Assembly: GCA_003868215.1 (NCBI GenBank)
Contig: QWDQ01000066.1
Coordinates: 61,147-125,146, forward strand
Direction: 5' to 3'
Source of the DNA: Pseudophaeomoniella oleicola
Lineage: Eukaryota; Ascomycota; Eurotiomycetes; Phaeomoniellales; Phaeomoniellaceae
Length of the DNA stretch: 64,000 nucleotides
The notes beneath the pieces are model-generated. The model saw only the letters and a program-made list of their open reading frames with translations. It was not told the DNA's origin and made no database searches. The translations under genes were made by a program, and so were the position numbers. Below are positions 56,495-64,000 of this stretch, piece by piece; the stretch's first letter is position 1, and every line of letters starts with the position of its first letter.

Positions 56495-56529
56495 GTGCTA
56501 GGTGCTAGGTGCTAGGTGCTAGGTGCTAG
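56495..56529. repeat. 7-bp minisatellite GTGCTAG x5
   Basis: Five exact consecutive copies in intergenic DNA. Confidence 0.9.
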
Positions 56530-57783
56530 AACTCCCTCCTTCTGTCCCTTGCCGAATGTTGTTCATCTGCTCCGTTGATTTCTCGGCGATATGCAATTGG
56601 GCGAAAATAGGCTCGAAGGTCACTCGGTCGTCAACCGATGGGGGGGGTCATTTTTCGGCGGCACGGCGGCTGCACTGACCGCTGCTTGCGCGAATTTAGT
56701 ACTCAGTACTCTCTGCGTATTACTCCGTATATCCCGTCTCCCAATGCTGTTCTCAACGGAAGGCGATCCCCACTTGTTCCCATGTAGCATCACTGTACGG
56801 TACTTCACGGACCCTGCAGGACCTATCTCGTCTCTTGGAGCTGCTACATAGTACATCCCTTGACCATCCATCTTCGATGAGATATATACCCCTAGATCTC
56901 AAAGATGCCCCAATACGATGACCTACGTATATATGCTTTCCGTTATGTCCCGGTGATGCTGACAACTTCCCGTCTATCCTGTAGTAGTCGACCGAAGCGC
57001 CGCTTTCTCTGGACCTAGTACATGTGCATTGAATGCGAGACTGGTTTTCTACTGCTATGTTCCCAGCAAACGGTCCGACAGAACTTCGAAGGGCCAAGAC
57101 CGACCATAGATGGCATTATATAAGCCGTAAGTACATAGGAAACAGATCAGAACGAGACTCAATGTAATAATACAACGAGGTCAAGTAGCCGCCGATTATC
57201 ATATGCCGAGTAATTTGATATCCCTATTTCCGATACCAGGACTCTCTGCGAAAGCTTCATGAATCGAGAGCTTCTCCGGGATGGAAATCCTTTGAGTGAC
57301 AACCCCCCACGATGCCAGTTACTTGCACCTCAGTGCTTCTGTAACTTGATCTCAGCCAGCGTCTACAACATCGAAACTTTTGTTAGCGCCAGCAGTATGG
57401 CATGTGAGTCGTACACATCTAAACGCAGGCTGCGTGGTCAAAAGGTGTAGTCGCCCAGCAGATGAACCAAGGCCCTCAATGTGATGGTCATAACGGCACA
57501 CTGGCCCAAACCCACTCCTTCTACATACGTATGCATGAACAAGTATGAAGGCGAGAGGTTCTGACCACGGGTCTTAGTTCGAACGCTGACCCTTGTCAAA
57601 GTGGTCCTTCTTCGCCGGTAAAATCAATGTCTTTGAACGAAAGGCCAGATCTGAACATCGCCTTGAGGAGATGCTATGTGTACAGATATAACTCAAGCAT
57701 AAATATGCCGGTCGTGATGTTTGAGACCTTTGATAGAATCGTGCAAGGAGGTATTCGATCCATTCATTCGTGTTGGCAGCTTC

Positions 57784-58296
57784 TCACGGGACTACTTTGA
57801 TGCCCATGCTCTTTGCTTGTGCAATGACGCTTTTGCATATTCCTTCCAGGCTCAGCCCTGATAATCGCAATTCGCTCTGTTTTATAGTCGCAATCTCGTA
57901 CACATGCTTCAACGTGACAGTACCGATATGTTCATGACCTGGTCGGTTCGCGCCTCTGATACGATTCTTGATCGGGCTCACTCCGGCGGCTTGGAGCAGA
58001 AAATAAGACGTCGTCGGTGTTCGCAGGTCGAAGGTAAAGCTTCGATCGGGACGGACTGTAACTCGGGCTGGAACTGGAATACCGGTCTGAATATGAGCTG
58101 TCCTAGCATTGAACTCCTAACGCGTAACAGTTAGACACGACCTTCAGAAACCGAGGACCATGAGTACCTTGCAAAAGTCCATACTCTTGACTCCTTTACT
58201 ACCAAGTGCAGGACCGACGGGAGGGCTGGGACTCGCTTGGCCAGCTCCAACGATGAGCTTGACAATTTGGTCTTTCTGGATCGCTTTTCTGGCCAT
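57784..58296 (-). CDS. Mitochondrial large-subunit ribosomal protein uL11m
   Basis: Exons 58296-58168 and 58116-57784 join in phase 0 across a 51-nt intron (GTACTC..TCTAACTG..GCGTTAG), giving 153 aa. The first exon reads [34 protein letters not shown], and the second opens [19 protein letters not shown]. Later come [18 protein letters not shown] and [20 protein letters not shown]. This is the L11 fold that binds the GTPase-associated rRNA region. The short N-terminus without an obvious presequence is normal for fungal mitochondrial L11 (yeast MRPL19). A cytosolic L12-type protein is excluded by the bacterial-type sequence. Confidence 0.93.
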
Positions 58297-59421
58297 TTTG
58301 TAGAATAATGGAAGTGAAGAGCTGAACGACGGACCTCTCGAGTAGCTGGGAGAAATGATCTGGAACAGAGGTGTGTTGATCAAGCTGGAGTGTTGAACGC
58401 ATTCGCAAATTCGCAGAACCTCGAGGCGTACCCGACAAATTTAAGCAGGTATCAGGGGAAAAAGAGACTTAGGGACTTGGCAACCGAGGCTTTAACACCA
58501 ACCCAATTCGAGGTCTGCGGTTTTTTGCAGGTGATTAAGTTAACGTAGGGAGGTAAGTCTATCATCGACTCGATTATAACTCAACATTCTCGATCACGTA
58601 GAGTGAAGCACACTGGTTTATTTCTCTCTGCTCTGGTTCTCGGATTGGGGTTGGCAGAAGGTTATGATTTTGACCTGTTTGCTATGTCTGACCTTATCCC
58701 GACCATGGTCGAGGGTATTGGTGCCTATTTTCACGACATTTGAGTGCGACGAGAAACAGATACGGCATAAGCATTATTGTCCTACTAATGGCGTTGCTCT
58801 CTCTATATATGTCCTATGCAAAATGATAGCTTTTCAGCAAGGTTGTACACTCCTCCATCATCCCATATGCCTCACTTCATTCTATCTACATACCTTATGA
58901 ACCACATACAGGTCTCAGGAAGATCAGTGTTGTGAGGATCCACAGATGATTCACTACATTTAAATCCACCGAAAGCGGCGTAGAGAAGTTCATGGTCTCA
59001 AGATTGTCCCCCTTTACATATTATATACTATAGAATACAGATGTAGATGTGTAACTAAGCTACCACTTCTGGTCCTGACCAAATAAGTGACCGGGCCGCT
59101 ATCACCTTGACTATTCGAGACGATGTGATCTTTCTCCCATTACAAGGAGTTTCGAATACTTACCTTAGGTAGGTATTTGACAGGTGTTATAACAAATGTA
59201 GATGATTGTAACCAGCAATGCCTGCAAAAGGGGAGCATGAGGCTCATTTTGTTCGGGTGCAGAAGCGCTCAGGTGGCGTTCTCATAGGCCAAAGTCTCGA
59301 CGCAAATTGACCGCTTGGCCCACCGACGCTGGATAGGGAAAGTGACGTGGTGGAGTCTTATCAACTTTTTTTTTGGAAAACATTCCTACAACTGAGTATA
59401 TCTGCAGCAATACTTGACAAT
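58297..59421. promoter_or_regulatory. Divergent intergenic region of uL11m and SVF1
   Basis: 1.1 kb between outward-facing starts. No gene is seen; a T-run lies at 59367-59375 and a CCTTAGGTAGGTA repeat near 59163. Confidence 0.45.
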
Positions 59422-60775
59422 ATGAACTGGTTGAAACAGACGTGAGCTATCCCAGTCACTCTTGCTGTGTAGTCTTGGAAGTGCTAACCGTGCCAGACTG
59501 GCCAACGTCGCTGGGACGCAGGAGCCTGAATATGGACCTGAAGCGATCCAGTCGGTCAGTAGACAGGCGGAAACGGTTCCCTTCACAGAAATCACGAAAG
59601 ACGATCTGAAATGGAAGGCTATGGAGACGACGAATGTTGAGACACAAACGTTCTACGTCGTGTCGGATGAGGGCAAGATTTTTATGGCTCAGATCATCTA
59701 TAGTAACATTGCGTAAGGTCACATCAATGCGACAGCACTTTAGGAGAGCGCGACTAACATGAGGAATAGGAGCCTGCGAACAACTGTTCATCTCAACACT
59801 AAGATCTACAATCACACTGGCACCTCGGCCGCAGACCATCTCTGGTGCTCAGACCCGCTAGAAAACTATGGCTTCGACTCTGACATGGTGTCCTGCTTCG
59901 CTGATGGAGTGGCATTCACCCTTAACGAGGCCGGAGACGAATACACTCTTAAGTCCGTGAGAAATGAGACAGCAATCATGAATCTCACCTTCAAGCGCAC
60001 CGCTCCGGGTTTCCAAGTGGGCGAGAACGGCACCAGCTACTTCGGCACTGACCCTGCTAATCCATGGGGTGAAATGAGGCATCGTTTCTGGCCGAGATGC
60101 GCTGTGACGGGAACCGTCGTTACGCCTGAGAAGGAATATGACTTCAAGGGCAAGGGGATTTTCATTCATGCTTTGCAAGGCATGAAACCGCATCACCTGG
60201 CCAAGAGCTGGAACTTTGTTAATTTCCAATCACCTACCTACTCGGCGGTGATGATGGAATATATAACACCCGAATCCTATGGCACGACAGTGGTCAATGT
60301 CGGTGGCGTCTCCAAAGATGGAGAGACCATATTTGCAGGAGCTATGAACACTGCAAAGCATACAGAAGTGACCGAGGACCCAGAAAGCTACTGGCTGGAG
60401 CCAAGCACTGCTGAGTTCAAATGGGAGGGCAAGACAAAGGACGGCAAGGCGGCTTCGGCGACATTGAACGGAGCTCTAGGTCCAAGACTTGATCGTGTGG
60501 ATGTAATGTCACACGTCCCCGGCTTTGTCAAGACTTTGGTAGGCGGGGTAGTTGGGACGAGACCTTACATCTATCAGGTATGCTATTCTGTGCGCTTGAG
60601 TCTGGCTTTCTCCAGGTCTCTTCCCATCTTCACTCGCTATCTCTTCTCAGGATAACTGACTGATTGCTTGTAGTACGGTCCCACCGAGCCTCAGACTCTC
60701 CACCTCTCACTGCCGGATGGTACGACTGTCTCAGAGGAAGGCACACTCTACTCCGAGGCGAGTTTCATATCATAA
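59422..60775 (+). CDS. Survival factor 1 (Svf1)
   Basis: Exons 59422-59441, 59497-59712, 59770-60577 and 60674-60775 join in phase over introns of 55, 57 and 96 nt, giving 381 aa. The N-terminus [20 protein letters not shown] is amphipathic and membrane-binding in the family. The lipocalin-like body includes [62 protein letters not shown] and [18 protein letters not shown]; the last exon ends LYSEASFIS. Svf1 supports survival under oxidative and cold stress and has been linked to ceramide transport from ER to Golgi. The 20-nt first exon is required to supply the conserved start. Confidence 0.94.
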
Positions 60776-62521
60776 CGAGCACGAAGAGTCTCGTCAACGA
60801 TACCTTCCACTCACATTCGTTTCGTGCATTTTACGAGCCCATAGTATCTAATAATGATAATACTTGTTGGATAGATGGAACAGAGGACCGGTACGGGCAC
60901 CAAGCGGATATGTCTCCCTTCATAATATAGGTACACTAATCGAATATTAAGATGATGATGACCCAGGCAACTCCCTCAGGCTAGTCGGCCAGGGACAGCT
61001 ACCCATGTGATGTCTCTGTCGACATCAGTGGTAGATCTACACATTCAACATGGAACTTCTCGCTCCGTGATCTGTTCCATCAAAGCAGATTGGTTCACGG
61101 TCGCTACCACACATGATATGTAGCGCAACTTGGCGTGAGAATAGATAAGACTAATCATCACCAATCGATGTCACGAGTACAATCTCCCAGGATAAGATGT
61201 ATAGAGGATCCCAAACCGCAGGATCCGGAAATCTCAGAGGGTGGCTTCATATCAACCAGTGGAAGAGCACCTGAGTTGCCTTAGTCCGGACCAAGGAATC
61301 TCTTTCAGTCATTGGACTTATCGCAGTCCGGCGAGACCGGGAACAGTCATGGGCCTGAAACAGGCGATAAGCGATCAGCGCGGATAACCCCCCAGGGTGC
61401 ATGGGCAGACGTAAGTTGGGGCTTGAGATTGATCTGCATACCGAATAGCCTTTCTCAATAGTATTTGCTACCAGCATCGTGCATGCTGTAGATATGCCGG
61501 AAAAGCATCGTTCATAAGGTAGCAATTTCACTCGGGGTCCCAGATCTTCCTCAAGGTCAGCAGAGGCAGTTCGGATATTTAGTAGATGACCTAGTGTGGT
61601 GATACTGTTCATCAATGGATTCGAGAAGCTCTTACATGTTATTAACTTAGTACACGCGTGGTGTTACCTAAAGTGGTGGGTAAGGCTCGCAAGTGCTTGG
61701 ATCAGCGTAAGCCTCCTTCGGCTCGACTCTGGTTGGGACGTGGGTACGTAGGATGATACAGTTAAAGGATGCCCACCAAGTTACCATGGTAAATGGCTAA
61801 GGCGTTTCGGGAGATTCCTCTCATCAGACTCGTGGTTTCTACTGGTCAGAGATTACCCAGGAAACTGGACAGACCTTGGCTTCTCACCCAAAGAGAAAGA
61901 GAAGAATGTTGATTGTTAAAATGGTAAACACCTTACTGTGAACATCCTATCAAAATCATCTTATCGGCAAGGCATATCAAGCCCAGCGAGCCAGTCTCAC
62001 CTACTACGTAGTACACGATACTGCTGATAGGCCCCAGTCAGCTGGCAACCCCCACTGCGCCCACACCCCCTTAACCGACATGCCTCAAGATGCCACCAAG
62101 CCACCATGCCAAAATGTCCACCCGCAGCACCCCCATCGATTGCGCTATCTTCACTGGTTCCATGCCTACTGTAGTAAAGGAAAGGGAAAACAAAAGATAA
62201 ACGAGAAAAAAAGTATCCTTCTCTTCGATCCCAGCGAGTTATTTGAAAACGTGCTCTCCCTCGTCTCCTTCACCACTTCTTTTCTCTTCTCTACTTTCTT
62301 TCTCTCTCGTAAAACTATTCTTCTCGCTGTCCCCATTGCGGGTCCCCCTGCTCTAGGGTTTACTGTTCGTCTTTGATGCTCTGGACGCTGAATCTGATCT
62401 AATCCTGACCTCTTCGAATCGGGGCTCCCGTTCTCAGTCCCCTGGGCCCAGATGTCGTCGAATGCCGACGGAAGCGAGGCACAAGAGGGCGAACCCCAAT
62501 TATAATAAATAAATTTCTGTG
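60776..62521. other. Intergenic region
   Basis: 1.75 kb without a confident gene. A minus-strand ATG frame at 61247-61612 (121 codons, reads fluently, for example NIRTASADLEEDLG) has no recognised family and no visible introns; it may be a relic. A TACTACGTAGTA palindrome lies at 62002. The CT-rich tract at 62220-62340 looks like a leader of the GNAT gene. Confidence 0.45.
62002..62013. repeat. Perfect 12-bp palindrome TACTACGTAGTA
   Basis: Fifth exact copy, intergenic, about 510 bp upstream of the GNAT gene. Confidence 0.8.
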
Positions 62522-63916
62522 ATGGGACGAACCATGGTCCGGAGCCATCATCTAAAGGTCCCTTCAATCCAACATCACGCTCCTACTACTACTGTCACTT
62601 CTGCTTCCTCTTCTACTACAAGCTCTCCCACTTCTACTGCATCCGCTGTCTTGTCTCCGTTGTCAATTCGAATACCTGCTCCCAATTTATTCCACCCTTT
62701 GATCAGTGAAACCAGTATCAATGCTGCCGCTGTGAGCGATCGTATCCCGGGCTTCAAGGCTTCTGCTGGTAGGTCCCTGACCGTCTGTGAAATTCTGCGG
62801 CTGTTTTCTTCGTCCAATTGGGAAACACGGTATTCTCAAGGGCAGGGATCTTGTGCTTGGCGCAGAGCCGCGAGAAGACGAAGCTAATGGCTCTTCTATC
62901 CAGCTTTCCTCGCCTCTCTCCGCGCAAATCTAGCCCTTTCCTCTGCTCTTCTCGATCCCTCCGACCTACGATATTCGTCGTCGAATAATCCTTCGCTCTG
63001 CAATACCCCCAGTTTTGGGCCTACCACAATGACTTCTTCAGCGGGTTCTCTACCTCCTCCGTCACCATCACAAGTCGACTTGGCGGTCTCGACAGAAAAG
63101 GACGTTTTGGCAGGTGTCCCCCCTCTGACGACGTACGTAGCGACCGGAGACGATGATCTGGTGGATGCACTGCGTCTAGTTGGCGATAGTGTAGCACAAC
63201 AACGGCAATTTTCTAATCGACAATTGATCTTTCACCCAGCCATTGTCGCAGTGTGGGTTGCACTGCTGGCTTTGGTCGCTCAATTCCTTTACAAGGGCCA
63301 CAGAGGCGATCTACTGCTGGTCGGAACAACCTGGGCTGGTCTCCTGGTGGCCGTCCTCCTCGCCATCCGCCTAGTCACTACTCCGTATATTGAGCTCGCC
63401 GAGGAGACCGGAACCTGGAAATGGTTAGGCAAGGATAGTGAAGTAATCGTGACCAAATTCGGCGACGAAATCATCGGCACTACCGTTGTGCTCATCTCGA
63501 AAACCGACAGCAATCTCTCGAATCCAAACACCATCTCGACCCAAACGGGCAACTCCAGCAAAAAACACCGCAAATCCAACTCCTCCATCAAACTACGGGG
63601 CCTCATCCGGGCCTGGACCGTCAAACGTCGTTACCGCGGCAAAGGCATCGGAGGTGGCCTCCTCGAAGAAGCCGTCCGCCTCTGCAAATCCAAAGGCGTC
63701 ACCCCGAGCATCGGCGCCATCGAATTCGCCGACGACCACGCCAACAGCACCCGCGTGCTCCCGCACACCGGATACTGGAGATACTTGCGCTTCAACGACG
63801 CGATGGACCGACGGGAGGACCGGGCGAGGGAGGTGCTGGATACGATTGTCGAGGAGAGCATGAGCGAGAAGGAAAAGAGAAGGACTTTGAAGGAGAGGGG
63901 GAGACGGAGTTCATGA
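62522..63916 (+). CDS. Membrane-anchored GNAT-family N-acetyltransferase
   Basis: The second exon alone (ATG 63029 to 63916) encodes 295 aa. An upstream exon (62522-62768) joins in phase across a 135-nt intron (GTAGGT..GCTAATG..ATCCAG), extending the protein to 419 aa, with AFLASLRANLALSSALLD across the new junction region. Two hydrophobic segments (IVAVWVALLALVAQFLY and TTWAGLLVAVLLAIRLV) predict a helical hairpin. The C-terminal GNAT domain has the acetyl-CoA loop KRRYRGKGIGGGLLEEAVR. This topology resembles ER-membrane NAT8-type acetyltransferases; the substrate is unknown. The ATG at 62534 (ACCATGG) is an equally good start. If the first exon is not used, translation would start at 63029. 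Confidence 0.8.
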
Positions 63917-63923
63917 AAATTTT

Positions 63924-64000
63924 TTCTTCTTCTTCTTCTTCTTCTTCTTCTTCTTCTTCTTCTTCTTCTTCTTCTTCTTCTTCTTCTTCTTCTTCTTCTT
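63924..64000. repeat. (TTC)n microsatellite at window end
   Basis: About 25 uninterrupted TTC/CTT units run to the end of the window, starting 8 bp after the GNAT stop codon, so within its 3' UTR. True length is unknown because the window ends inside it. Confidence 0.95.

Larger units (their letters stand above)
55436..57783. other. Long intergenic region rich in short palindromes
   Basis: 2.35 kb between the kinase start and the uL11m stop. It holds TACCTAGGTA at 56051, TACTACGTAGTA at 56171, a 7-bp minisatellite at 56495-56529, and GTACCTA and ACTCCGTA motifs. A minus-strand frame at 56753-57097 starts with TTG and has no motif. No gene is recognised. Confidence 0.5.

Noticed and set aside
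56753-57097. 114-codon minus-strand frame
   Set aside because: Begins with TTG and has no recognisable sequence.
61247-61612. 121-codon minus-strand ATG frame
   Set aside because: Reads fluently but matches no family I know and has no neighbouring exons. Kept only as a note in the intergenic entry.
1-64000. Transposons, CRISPR arrays, biosynthetic gene cluster, toxin-antitoxin or viral genes
   Set aside because: No reverse transcriptase, transposase, integrase, polyketide/NRPS or viral signature was seen; repeats are short and simple.

Overview
This is a nuclear window from a filamentous ascomycete (Pezizomycotina). Genes are dense on both strands and interrupted by very short introns (about 40-200 nt, mostly 45-65) with GT..AG ends and CTAAC/CTGAC-type branch sites. 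The gene set is conserved in fungi: a Zn2Cys6 regulator, DCS1, SVF1, RIX7, PET8, CTP1, a SAT4/HAL4-type kinase, a WDR48-type protein and a DUF4385 protein. Codon use and family members look most like Eurotiomycetes or relatives. That placement is an inference, and genus cannot be fixed from the sequence. Many coding regions were assembled here by joining exons across introns, so their boundaries are splice-site readings, not transcript data.

Layout. 1-5.2 kb is gene-poor: one stand-alone PIPK-domain kinase, then decayed or non-coding DNA. 5.2-13.7 kb holds a Zn2Cys6 factor, DBP7, PAN6 and ASA1, with PAN6 and ASA1 tail-to-tail 16 bp apart. 13.9-16.6 kb has an intron-containing tRNA-Thr(CGU), an interrupted GIY-YIG gene and a small proline-rich/acidic protein. 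17-28.6 kb has a PIN-like carrier, DCS1, apyrase YND1, exonuclease REX4 (with a GC-AG intron), a cyclopropane-fatty-acid-synthase-like methyltransferase, RNase H2 subunit C and a DUF4385 protein. 28.6-32.9 kb is accessory-like: a candidate small secreted peptide next to a perfect inverted repeat, and a disordered repeat-bearing protein. 32.9-42.9 kb has an MFS transporter, an Iec1-type zinc finger, DHX35 and the divergent RIX7. 43.1-47.7 kb is a run of three mitochondrial genes: CTP1, a TilS-type lysidine synthase and PET8. 48.5-64 kb has a WDR48/UAF1 homologue, a SAT4/HAL4-type kinase, uL11m, SVF1 and a membrane GNAT acetyltransferase, ending in a (TTC)n microsatellite.

Functionally the window is mostly housekeeping. 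RNA and ribosome biogenesis are represented by DBP7, REX4, RIX7, DHX35, DCS1, RNase H2C and uL11m; mitochondrial metabolism by CTP1, PET8 and TilS; chromatin and ubiquitin by ASA1, Iec1-type and WDR48-type. There is no biosynthetic cluster, transposon, CRISPR array or clear novel multi-gene system. The least explained signals are a perfect TACTACGTAGTA palindrome found five times in intergenic DNA only, the hairpin-flanked small peptide, the broken GIY-YIG gene, and several unusual introns.
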